Of a stretch of 64,000 bases of DNA, positions 56,676 through 64,000 are shown piece by piece. The notes under the pieces were generated by a model that was given only the letters and a program-made list of their open reading frames with translations, did no database searches and was not told where the DNA came from. The stretch is from R-RK-3 sp031399085 (GTDB taxonomy: Bacteria > Pseudomonadota > Alphaproteobacteria > Rhizobiales > Rhodomicrobiaceae). The stretch's first letter is position 1. Each line of letters begins with the position of its first letter. The DNA is taken from assembly GCA_031399085.1 (NCBI GenBank), contig JANNOQ010000086.1:55156-119155 (forward strand). Direction: 5' to 3'. The translations under genes and the position numbers were made by a program.

Positions 56676-57446
56676 CTATTCGCGATTGCCGAACAGCGAC
56701 AGCAGCATGAGGAACATATTCAGGAAGTCGAGATAGAGCCGCAGCGCGCCCATGATCGCCTTCTGACCGGCAACCAGCTGGCTGTCACCGGCGTAATATT
56801 CTTCCTTGATCTGCTGGGTGTCGTAAGCGGTCAGGCCAGCAAAGACCAGCACGCCGATGACGGAAACAGCAAATTGCAGCGCCGTCGAGCCGATGAAGAT
56901 GTTCACGATCGAGGCGATGATGATGCCGATCAAGCCGATGAACAGGAACGAACCCCAACCCGACAAATCCTTCTTCGTCGTGTAGCCGAACAGGCTCAGC
57001 GAGCCGAACGTGGCCGCCGTGATGAAGAACACGCGGGCGACCGAGCCATGCGCATAGACAAGGAAGATCGACGCGATGGATGCGCCGACCAGCGCGGCGT
57101 AAATCCAGAAGGTCAGTTGCGCGCCCTGGACGCTCATCTTGTGAACGCGCGCCGAAAGGAAGAACACCAGGCCCAGCGGGGCAAGGAGCAACACCCATTT
57201 CAGCGGGCTAACGAAAACCAGCTGACCGAAATAGGTCAGCATCTTGCCGTTCGGCAGTGCCGCGACAGCGTCGGCCTGGTTGGTCGTGATCGCCATCGCG
57301 TAAACGAGATAGGCCATTACGCCAGTGATGGCGAGGCCGCCTGCCATGTAATTATAAACGCGCAGCATGAAGACCCGCAGGCCTTCGTCAATCGCTACGG
57401 TGCCTGTCTGCGCGCCAGCGACCGCATTTCTGTTGAATTCCGCCAT
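56676..57446 (-). CDS. Bax inhibitor-1/YccA family membrane protein
   Basis: The 256-residue inner-membrane protein has seven hydrophobic segments. The conserved C-terminal half includes GLTAYDTQQIKEEYYAG, with the Asp residues of the pH-sensing calcium-leak site, and DFLNMFLMLLSLFGNRE. Bacterial members such as YccA and YetJ modulate FtsH proteolysis or leak calcium. It is monocistronic with a strong terminator. Confidence 0.93.
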   Translation of the reverse strand: MAEFNRNAVAGAQTGTVAIDEGLRVFMLRVYNYMAGGLAITGVMAYLVYAMAITTNQADAVAALPNGKMLTYFGQLVFVSPLKWVLLLAPLGLVFFLSARVHKMSVQGAQLTFWIYAALVGASIASIFLVYAHGSVARVFFITAATFGSLSLFGYTTKKDLSGWGSFLFIGLIGIIIASIVNIFIGSTALQFAVSVIGVLVFAGLTAYDTQQIKEEYYAGDSQLVAGQKAIMGALRLYLDFLNMFLMLLSLFGNRE

Positions 57447-57578
57447 GTCGAACCCCTTAGGATGCCATTCAATTGGGAAAAACGAAGCTGAGACTGTTTA
57501 CCCCGGATCGCGCCGCGCTTCTACTCATTAAGAGAAGAAAGCTCTGTCGCAAACCAAGTCGGCCTCTACCCGCCGCCC

Positions 57579-60131
57579 CTATTCCGCACGCAAATATGGT
57601 GCCGCTTTCGCGTTCAAGACCCGGTAAGTGCCGAACAGCCCGAACGCAACCATGAATATGGTCGCAAGCGCCGACGCCTGCAATAGGGCCAATGGGGGCG
57701 CGGTAAATGAAATATCCATCACCTGCGTCAGCAAAATATAGGCGACCAGCGCCCCCGCAGCCGAAGCGATGATCGCGGTCGAAAGGCCGAGGATCAAATA
57801 TTCCGCCATATGCGCGATGAGAACTCGCCGCCGTGTCGCACCGAGAGTTTTCAGGATCACCGCTTCATAGATGCGGCGCGCCCGCACTGTGCTGAGCGCC
57901 CCGGCCAGCACCAGCACGCCCGAGAGCAGCGTCAGGCTGCCCGCTACGCGAATAGCCGTAAAGACTTGTCCGAGCAATGTGTTGACGGTCTCAAGCGCGT
58001 CGCGCACACGGACGGAGGTGACGGTCGGGAACTCCGCCGCCACGGCGCGCACGACTTCCGTCTCGCCGGAGGGGTCGGAGTTCGGCCAGCTCAATGTTGC
58101 GAGGATGTTGTAGGGGGCGGCCTCCAGCGTGTTGGGCGAAAAGATCATCACGAAATTGATGTTCAGCGAACTCCATTGCACGGTGCGGAAATTGGCGAGT
58201 TTCGCCGTCACATTGCGTCCCAGCACGTTGAAGGTAATCTTGTCGCCGATCTTGAGGCCCAGAGCGCGCCCAAGCTCGGACTCAAAGGATACTAGCGGCT
58301 CGCCGGAATAACCCTTTGGCCACCACGCGCCTTCAACAACCTTGGAATCCGGCGGCGGGGTTTCCGAGAAGGTCAAGCCGCGGTCGCCGTTCAGCACCCA
58401 TTGCGCCTCGGCGGGAACCTTCAGCTCGGAAACCGGCGTTTCGCGCAGCGCCACGATCTGGCCGCGCAGCATCGGCGCGCTGTTCAGCTCGGAGCCTGGC
58501 GCCTTCGCCGCGATGAGCTGGGAGAAGCGGCCGAACTCGGTTTTGTTGATGCCGACGAAGAAGTGACTCGGCGCTTGTTCGGGCATTTGTGTGCGCAGCT
58601 CCGCCGTCATCGACGCGTCGGTCAGGGCAATCGCCGTCAACAGCGTCAGCCCTGCGCCCAGCGAGACGGTCACGGTCCGCGTCAGCCCGGCGGGGCCGGC
58701 GATGTTGGCCAGGGCTAGCGCCAGCTCCGGCCGTCTGGGACGTGGCAGCGCCCGCGCCAGTGCCCGGAAGCCATAGCCGAGCGCGCCGAACACAACGAAG
58801 GTCGCGGCCACTGCGGCAAGCGCCAATGCGGCGATGCGTGGCTCCTGCGATAGAAAAATCGCCATCAACACCAGCACGATCGCGCTGACGATCGAGCCAG
58901 CGGCGAAGGCGCGCGGCGGCCAGCGCGTCGGTCCGTCGACCTCCTCGCGCAGCAACTCGGCGGCGCGGATCTGACGCGCGCGGCCGAGCGGCCAGAGGAT
59001 AAAAATCAGCGCGATCAGCAGGCCGTAGGCCGCGGCAAGCAGCAGGGGCGCGGGATAGAGGCCGACCTCCAGGCGGACGGGCAGGATTGCGCCATAAAGA
59101 CTTGTGAACAGGAAAGGCAGCGCCGTTCCAACCGCAAGGCCGATGGCGATGCCGAACATCGCCACGATCAGCACCTGGATCAGAAAGCTCTGCGTGATCA
59201 ACGCGCCCGACGCGCCGAGCGCCTTATAGGCTGCGATCACCTTGCGCTTGCGCTCGATGAAGGCGCTGACGGCATTGGCGACGCCGATGCCGCCGGTCAG
59301 CAGCGCGGTCAGCCCGACGAGGGTGAGGAAATCCCGAAGCCGGTCGATGGATTGCCGGATGCCGGGCGAGGGGTCGGTGCGGTCGCGAATTTGGAAGCCG
59401 GTATTGGGCAGGGCCTGCTTCACCCTCGCCTCATCGAGCGGCGCCGCGCCGGTTTGCTTGACGCGATAGCGCCAGTCGATGAGGCTGCCGGGCTGAGCAA
59501 GGCCAGTTAGCTGCAAAGTCTCCAACGAGGTCATCACACGCGGCCCGAGCGTGGGGCCGGCCGAGAGCCGGTCCGGTTCCTTGGTCAGGATCGCCGCGAT
59601 TTCGACGGGCGTATTGCCAAGATTGAAGCGGTCGCCGAGCTTAAGCCCGAGTTGTTCGAGCAGGCCGCGCTCCGCCGCAACCGCGCCGGGACGCCGGATG
59701 TCGGCGAGCGTCTTGCCGTCCTCGAAAATGACGTCGCCATAGAACGGGTATACCCCGTCGACGGCCTTAATCTGCACCAGCGCCTGGCCGGAACCGTCCG
59801 TCAGCCGCGCCATCGAGCGCAGGGTCGCGGCTTCGCTCACCGCGCCCAGCGCTTCGAGCCGTGCCCGCTCGTCGGGGGTTGCCTGGCGATGCACCAAACT
59901 CGCCTCGACATCGCCACCGAGCAGCACCCGGCCTTCGCGGGCGATCGCATATTGGATCGCCGCCGAAAGCGTGCCCACTGCGGCGATTGCCGTAGCGCCC
60001 AGCGCGATGCAGGCCACAAAAATATAAAAGCCGGAAAGTCCGCCGCGCAGCTCGCGCATGGCAAGCCGCAGGGTCAGCGGCAGCGCCGGCCGAGCCCGGT
60101 CCCGCTCGCGTTCGGCCGCGATCGCCGTCAT
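57579..60131 (-). CDS. ybbP: ABC transporter permease of the FtsX/MacB type (YbbP)
   Basis: The 850-residue inner-membrane protein has about ten transmembrane helices in the FtsX-like arrangement, with large periplasmic domains after helix 1 and after the central group. RGGLSGFYIFVACIALGATAIAAVGTL starts the first block. SFLIQVLIVAMFGIAIGLAVGTALP and ILKTLGATRRRVLIAHMAEYLILGL are typical FtsX-fold motifs. It starts at an ATG overlapping the ybbA stop. YbbAP acts with TesA in the E. coli arrangement; the substrate is likely a lipid or hydrophobic compound, but this is not settled. Confidence 0.93.
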   Translation of the reverse strand: MTAIAAERERDRARPALPLTLRLAMRELRGGLSGFYIFVACIALGATAIAAVGTLSAAIQYAIAREGRVLLGGDVEASLVHRQATPDERARLEALGAVSEAATLRSMARLTDGSGQALVQIKAVDGVYPFYGDVIFEDGKTLADIRRPGAVAAERGLLEQLGLKLGDRFNLGNTPVEIAAILTKEPDRLSAGPTLGPRVMTSLETLQLTGLAQPGSLIDWRYRVKQTGAAPLDEARVKQALPNTGFQIRDRTDPSPGIRQSIDRLRDFLTLVGLTALLTGGIGVANAVSAFIERKRKVIAAYKALGASGALITQSFLIQVLIVAMFGIAIGLAVGTALPFLFTSLYGAILPVRLEVGLYPAPLLLAAAYGLLIALIFILWPLGRARQIRAAELLREEVDGPTRWPPRAFAAGSIVSAIVLVLMAIFLSQEPRIAALALAAVAATFVVFGALGYGFRALARALPRPRRPELALALANIAGPAGLTRTVTVSLGAGLTLLTAIALTDASMTAELRTQMPEQAPSHFFVGINKTEFGRFSQLIAAKAPGSELNSAPMLRGQIVALRETPVSELKVPAEAQWVLNGDRGLTFSETPPPDSKVVEGAWWPKGYSGEPLVSFESELGRALGLKIGDKITFNVLGRNVTAKLANFRTVQWSSLNINFVMIFSPNTLEAAPYNILATLSWPNSDPSGETEVVRAVAAEFPTVTSVRVRDALETVNTLLGQVFTAIRVAGSLTLLSGVLVLAGALSTVRARRIYEAVILKTLGATRRRVLIAHMAEYLILGLSTAIIASAAGALVAYILLTQVMDISFTAPPLALLQASALATIFMVAFGLFGTYRVLNAKAAPYLRAE

Positions 60132-60862
60132 GCTACGCTTTCCAGGGTGCGGCTCTCCTGCGCGATCCGCCCGTCTTCCATGCTGATAATGCGGCCGCAG
60201 CGCGCCGCGAGCCGCTGATCGTGGGTGATGAGGATCAGCGTCACGCCATGCCGCTTGTGCAAACTGAACAGCAAATCCATGATCTGCTCACCATTGCGGG
60301 CATCGAGATTGCCGGTTGGCTCATCGGCGAACAGGATTTTAGGGCTGGGCGCGAGCGCCCGCGCGACAGCCACCCGCTGTTGCTCGCCGCCGGAAAGCTG
60401 AGCGGGAAAATGGTCGAGCCGATGGCTTAGGCCGACCGTGCCGAGAACATCGGCGGCGCGATGCCGTGCATTCGACCGGCCGAGGAATTCCAGCGGCAGG
60501 GCGACGTTTTCGAGCGCGGTCATGGTCGGCACAAGGTGGAAAGATTGAAACACAATGCCGATATTCTCCCCTCGGGCGCGGGCTAACCCATCTTCATCGA
60601 GGGCCATGAAATTGTGTCCCGCAACGCGCACGGCGCCGCTCGACGCCTTTTCGAGGCCGGTCATGATCATCAGGAGTGTCGACTTGCCGGAGCCGCTCGG
60701 ACCGACCACACCAACCGTTTCGCCCGCGTCAATCGCAAGATCGACCCCGCGCAAAATCTTGACGGAACCCGCCCGGCTGCTGAGCGTAAGGTGGACATCT
60801 TTAAGGTCGATCATCTTATCCTGCACGGGCGGCTGGCTCCTGTTGCGACGAAGAGTACTCAT
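60128..60862 (-). CDS. ybbA: ABC transporter ATP-binding protein YbbA
   Basis: The 244-residue LolD/MacB-type ATPase has Walker A GPSGSGKST, signature LSGGEQQRVAVARAL, Walker B ILFADEPTGNLD and the H-loop LITHD. It pairs with YbbP. It is divergent from the tesA-like gene, with 32 bases between the starts, the same organisation as in E. coli. Confidence 0.95.
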   Translation of the reverse strand: MSTLRRNRSQPPVQDKMIDLKDVHLTLSSRAGSVKILRGVDLAIDAGETVGVVGPSGSGKSTLLMIMTGLEKASSGAVRVAGHNFMALDEDGLARARGENIGIVFQSFHLVPTMTALENVALPLEFLGRSNARHRAADVLGTVGLSHRLDHFPAQLSGGEQQRVAVARALAPSPKILFADEPTGNLDARNGEQIMDLLFSLHKRHGVTLILITHDQRLAARCGRIISMEDGRIAQESRTLESVA

Positions 60863-60894
60863 CCTATACGTCCCGCATTGCGAAAGGCTGGCGC

Positions 60895-61575
60895 ATGATT
60901 GAAACGTCCATATGGAAATCGCTCGTGGCTTTTGCGAGCCTTATCGGCATGGCCAGCGCCGCCTTGCCGCAAGCGGGCCTCGCAGCGCCAGGCGCGCGCG
61001 AAATCGTGATCGTTGCTTTCGGCGACAGCCTGACCGCCGGATATCAGCTGCCGCCGGACGCGGCGTTCCCGGTGCAGCTCGAAAAGGCGCTGCGCGCGAA
61101 GGGACATGATGTGCGTGTCGCCAATGCAGGCGTTTCAGGCGACACCGCCGCCGATGGGCTGGCCCGCTTCGACTGGGCGATGCCGGACAACGCCGACGCC
61201 GTGATTTTGGAGCTGGGCGCGAATGATTCGCTCCGGGGGATTCCCGTCTCAGAAACCGAAAAGGCGCTCGCCCAGATCCTCACCCGCCTGCGGGATCGCA
61301 AGATCGACGTGCTGATCGCGGGCATGGAAGCGCCGCGCAATTGGGGGCAGGATTATGTCGACGAGTTCAAGGCCATGTATTCCGCGCTCGCCAAAACCTA
61401 TGAGGCGCAGCTCTATCCGTTTTTCCTGGATGGCGTTGTGATGGACCGGACGCTCAATCTCGGCGATGGGCTGCATCCGACAGCGGCGGGCGTGGCGCGG
61501 ATCGTTGAGCGCATTTTGCCCGAAGTCGAAGCGCTGATTGGGCGGGTGAAAACGCGGCGGGGGGAGCCAAGTTAG
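60895..61575 (+). CDS. tesA: SGNH hydrolase, TesA-like arylesterase/lysophospholipase L1
   Basis: The 226-residue periplasmic hydrolase has a signal peptide (ending near AGLAA) and the SGNH blocks: GDSLTAGY with nucleophile Ser45, the block II Gly in NAGVSGDT, GANDS and the C-terminal DGLHPTAAG with the catalytic Asp and His. It acts on thioesters, aryl esters or lysophospholipids. Its position divergent from ybbA-ybbP supports the tesA assignment. Confidence 0.94.
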   Translation: MIETSIWKSLVAFASLIGMASAALPQAGLAAPGAREIVIVAFGDSLTAGYQLPPDAAFPVQLEKALRAKGHDVRVANAGVSGDTAADGLARFDWAMPDNADAVILELGANDSLRGIPVSETEKALAQILTRLRDRKIDVLIAGMEAPRNWGQDYVDEFKAMYSALAKTYEAQLYPFFLDGVVMDRTLNLGDGLHPTAAGVARIVERILPEVEALIGRVKTRRGEPS

Positions 61576-61672
61576 TCGTCGGTCGAAAGATGCTCGCCAA
61601 TCCGGCCGTTAAAGGTTATTTTTCAAAAGCAAACTGAGCCCGGCAGAATTAAGGCCATGACTCGGGGGACGA

Positions 61673-62710
61673 ATGGAATATCGCAAGCTGGGGCGCACTG
61701 ACATCAAGGTCAGCGCCATTTGTCTTGGCACGATGACCTGGGGCGAGCAGAACAGCGAAGCCGAAGGCCATGAGCAGATGGATTATGCCATCGGCCGCGG
61801 CATCAATTTCTTTGACGCCGCCGAGCTTTATCCGATCCCGCCGAAAGCAGACACGCAGGGCCGAACCGAAGAGATCATTGGCGCCTGGTTCGCCGCGCGC
61901 CGCAATCGCGAGAAGGTCGTGCTCGCCACCAAAATGGTCGGCCGCTCCAGTTCAACCTACTTCCGAGGCGGCGCGATCAGCCGCCTCCACCGCGAGCACA
62001 TTATTCAAGCCGTCGAAGCGAGTCTGAAGCGCCTGCGGACGCACTATATCGACCTTTATCAGTTGCATTGGCCCGACCGTCCTATCCAGGTATTCGGCGG
62101 CATTAACTACAAGCATCCGGATGATTCCGGCGTGCCGATCGAGGAGACGCTGGGGGCTCTCGGCGGGCTGGTCGAGCAGGGCAAAATCCGTCATATCGGC
62201 CTATCCAACGAGACGGCCTGGGGCGCGATGACGTTTCTGCGCGTTGCACAGATGACGGGCTTGCCGAGGATCGTTTCGATCCAGAATGTCTATAACCTGC
62301 TCAGCCGCAATTTTGAGCATAATTTGTCCGAGATTTCGCATCGCGAGGATGTCGGGCTGCTGGCCTATTCGCCTCTGGCGCAGGGCTTCCTGACGGGAAA
62401 GTATCTCGACGGGGCAAAGCCCGCCGGTGCGCGCACGACCCTGTTCGACCGGGGCCAGCGCTACCAGAGCGCCGGCGCCGAGACCGCGATCAAGCGCTAC
62501 ATCGCGCTGGCGAAGGAGGCCGGGCTCGATCCGGCGCAGATGGCGCTCGCCTTCGTCACGTCGCGCTCCTTCGTGACGTCGAACATCATCGGCGCGACCT
62601 CGATGGCGCAGTTGAAGACCGACATCGCCTCGATCAGCGTGACGCTGCCTGCTGATCTCGAGGCGAGGATCGACGCGATCCATCAGGAGGTCGGCAACCC
62701 CTGCCCGTGA
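61673..62710 (+). CDS. Aldo/keto reductase, Tas-like
   Basis: The 345-residue NADPH-dependent reductase has Asp48 and Tyr53 (NFFDAAELY), a catalytic Lys in VLATKMVG and His in LYQLHWPD. The C-terminal SIQNVYNLLSR and GVTSRSFV-like FVTSRSFVTSNIIGATS complete the fold. The family insertion YPIPPKADTQGRTEEIIG is typical of the E. coli Tas group. The substrate is unknown. Confidence 0.92.
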   Translation: MEYRKLGRTDIKVSAICLGTMTWGEQNSEAEGHEQMDYAIGRGINFFDAAELYPIPPKADTQGRTEEIIGAWFAARRNREKVVLATKMVGRSSSTYFRGGAISRLHREHIIQAVEASLKRLRTHYIDLYQLHWPDRPIQVFGGINYKHPDDSGVPIEETLGALGGLVEQGKIRHIGLSNETAWGAMTFLRVAQMTGLPRIVSIQNVYNLLSRNFEHNLSEISHREDVGLLAYSPLAQGFLTGKYLDGAKPAGARTTLFDRGQRYQSAGAETAIKRYIALAKEAGLDPAQMALAFVTSRSFVTSNIIGATSMAQLKTDIASISVTLPADLEARIDAIHQEVGNPCP

Positions 62711-62725
62711 GGGTGTGTGGTCCGG

Positions 62726-63331
62726 TCAGAGCAGCACGACCTTGTTGGGCAGTTCGTCGATGTCGTCGGGCGCGGGCGGGGCGTGGGGCGCGAGCACGCG
62801 GGCGATCGCGCCGACGGCGTCAATCAGCCCGGCGCGCAGCCGGTCCTGACGGGCAGCCTCCAGCAAGGGTTCGATCATGCCGCGCCAGGTGTCGGGCTCG
62901 ACCCTGCCGTCGAGCCCTGTGTCCACGAGCACCTCGGCGTAGCGCTCCTGCAGCGCGACATAGAGCAGCACGCCGGTGCGCGCCCGCGTCCGGGTCAGGC
63001 CGCGCGCGGTGAATTCGCGCAACGCGACGTCATGGGCGCGCCCGCGCTTGACGAAGCCCGGCACGAAGCGGCCGCCCCTGCCATACCAGAGCAGCGTCGC
63101 GACCAGCAAAACGGCGCAGATCAGCTGGATCAGGAAGATCCGCGGCGCGCTGGTCGCGGTCATCGCCAGCAGCGGCCAGGGCACGAAGAGCGCCAGCGTC
63201 AGCGCCATCACCAGCGGCACTGCACGATAGCTCCCCGCCGCCCGGTCGATCACGACCATGATCTCGGCCGATGTCAGCGTCTCGGCCTGCGCGACCGCGT
63301 CGGCGACCGCATCCCTGTCTTCTGAATCCAT
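62726..63331 (-). CDS. TPM-domain membrane protein (C-terminal partner)
   Basis: The 201-residue protein begins with a short TPM-like N-terminal region (AVAQAETLTSAEIMVVID). Two hydrophobic segments (AVPLVMALTLALFVPWPLL and FLIQLICAVLLVATLLWYG) follow, then a second TPM-like part (TRARTGVLLYVALQERYAEVLVDTGL). Its ATG overlaps the upstream TPM gene's stop at ATGA. Pairs of TPM-domain genes commonly follow lemA in proteobacteria; their function in envelope maintenance or repair is uncertain. Confidence 0.82.
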   Translation of the reverse strand: MDSEDRDAVADAVAQAETLTSAEIMVVIDRAAGSYRAVPLVMALTLALFVPWPLLAMTATSAPRIFLIQLICAVLLVATLLWYGRGGRFVPGFVKRGRAHDVALREFTARGLTRTRARTGVLLYVALQERYAEVLVDTGLDGRVEPDTWRGMIEPLLEAARQDRLRAGLIDAVGAIARVLAPHAPPAPDDIDELPNKVVLL

Positions 63332-64000
63332 CACCAGTCTCCCGAAGCCCCGCCGCCGCCCGACGAGCCGCCCCCGCCGGAAAATCCGCCCGAGCTCGAC
63401 CCGGAGCTCCAGCTGCTGCCGGACGAGCCCGTGCTCCAGCCCGAGGACGTCGAGGCAGGCAGCGTGATCCAGCGCCAGTCGCGCGTCCGGTGCTGGCGTG
63501 CGCCCGATTTCTGGCTTGCGAATGCCGAAATGATAATCGTCAGGAAGATCGCGACGAACAGCACGAGCAGCAGGATGTCGGCGGTCGACATCGCGTCGTC
63601 GCGCACGACGGCGCGGCGCTGCCACTCCTCGGCGTCGCCGGTCAGCACGGTCAGGATCGCATCGACGCCGGTTTCGATACCGCCGGCGAAATCGCCGGTC
63701 TTGAAACGTGGCGCAATGGCGGTGGTGATGATGACCTTGGAGAGCGCGTCGGTGAGCGCGCCCTCCAGCCCGTAGCCGACCTCGATGCGGACCTTGCGTT
63801 CGGTCGGGGCCACCAGCAGCAGCACGCCGTTGTTCTTGGCCTTGTCGCCGAGCTTCCAGAAGCGGAACAGGCCGTTGGCGAAATCCTCGACACTGATTCC
63901 CTGCAGCGACGGCACGGTCGCGACCACGAGCTGGTCGGTGGTCTTGTCCTCATGGGCCTTGAGCTTGCCCTCGATGCGCTGGCGGGCGTCGGGAGCGATC
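63331..64000 (-). CDS. TPM-domain protein (YgcG-like), 5' truncated by window edge
   Basis: About 220 residues are visible and the N-terminus lies beyond the right edge. The TPM domain covers the first part (DQLVVATVPSLQG, FRFWKLGDKAKNNGVLLLVAPTERKVRIEVGYGLEG and FKTGDFAGGIETGVDAIL). A transmembrane helix (ILLLVLFVAIFLTIIISAF) and a long Ser/Gly-rich tail ending GGGGSSGGGGASGDW complete it, the usual YgcG architecture. It is coupled to the second TPM gene at ATGA. A lemA gene would be expected just outside the window. Confidence 0.9.
   Translation of the reverse strand, partial: IAPDARQRIEGKLKAHEDKTTDQLVVATVPSLQGISVEDFANGLFRFWKLGDKAKNNGVLLLVAPTERKVRIEVGYGLEGALTDALSKVIITTAIAPRFKTGDFAGGIETGVDAILTVLTGDAEEWQRRAVVRDDAMSTADILLLVLFVAIFLTIIISAFASQKSGARQHRTRDWRWITLPASTSSGWSTGSSGSSWSSGSSSGGFSGGGGSSGGGGASGDW

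Overview
This window is a 64 kb piece of a high-GC alphaproteobacterial chromosome, most likely from the order Hyphomicrobiales (Rhizobiales). The evidence is a CIRCE-controlled groESL operon, a ruvCAB / tol-pal / tilS block, a Zur-ZnuCB zinc locus, parts of a Tad (Flp) pilus locus with CpaC and TadE/TadG proteins, a PaoABC-type molybdoenzyme, and palindromic intergenic repeats of the kind seen in rhizobia. The family cannot be fixed from the sequence. I saw no rRNA or tRNA gene, prophage, insertion sequence or CRISPR array. Most of the window is ordinary core genome with a few accessory islets.

Layout. 1-2.8 kb: the 3' end of an L,D-transpeptidase gene with an unusual Cys/Arg-rich tail, then groES-groEL. 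2.9-5.5 kb: an inverse-autotransporter-like surface protein carrying a beta-helix passenger, and a rhomboid protease. 5.7-11.6 kb: a minus-strand glycine-betaine/proline-type ABC importer (binding protein, ATPase, double-length permease) followed by a small AtzG-like subunit and an amidase. 12-17.8 kb: a CurA-like reductase, nadB-nadC and an EF-G-like GTPase. 18.6-22.1 kb: zur-znuC-znuB and ispG. 22.2-24.1 kb: an accessory islet with a methyltransferase, a GRDP-like protein and a protein ending in a seven-cysteine tail. This islet is the best candidate for an undescribed system.

24.3-38 kb is one long minus-strand block. In transcription order it reads ygfA, a YmdB-like phosphodiesterase, yebC, a small secreted protein, ruvC, ruvA, a two-helix membrane protein, ruvB, ybgC, tolQ, tolR, tolA, tolB, an unrecognised 45-residue lipoprotein, pal, cpoB and tilS. 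It joins folate and DNA-recombination genes to the complete cell-envelope Tol-Pal machine. 38.3-42.1 kb: a plus-strand paoABC-like aldehyde oxidoreductase operon without a Tat signal. 42.1-47 kb: secretin, TadD-like and TadE/TadG pilus genes without motor, prepilin or prepilin-peptidase genes. 47.4-51 kb: a GAF-GGDEF-EAL c-di-GMP enzyme and a GT-C glycosyltransferase. 51.3-56 kb: a small secreted tandem-repeat protein, a catalytic/non-catalytic pair of M16 peptidases and a PQQ-type sugar dehydrogenase homologue that lacks the expected catalytic histidine. 56-64 kb: a thioesterase, a Bax-inhibitor-1 protein, the ybbP-ybbA / tesA divergon, an aldo/keto reductase and two TPM-domain membrane proteins, the second cut by the window edge.

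Limits: family names come from reading motifs, without database searches. Start codons were chosen from family length and Shine-Dalgarno position and are flagged where ambiguous.
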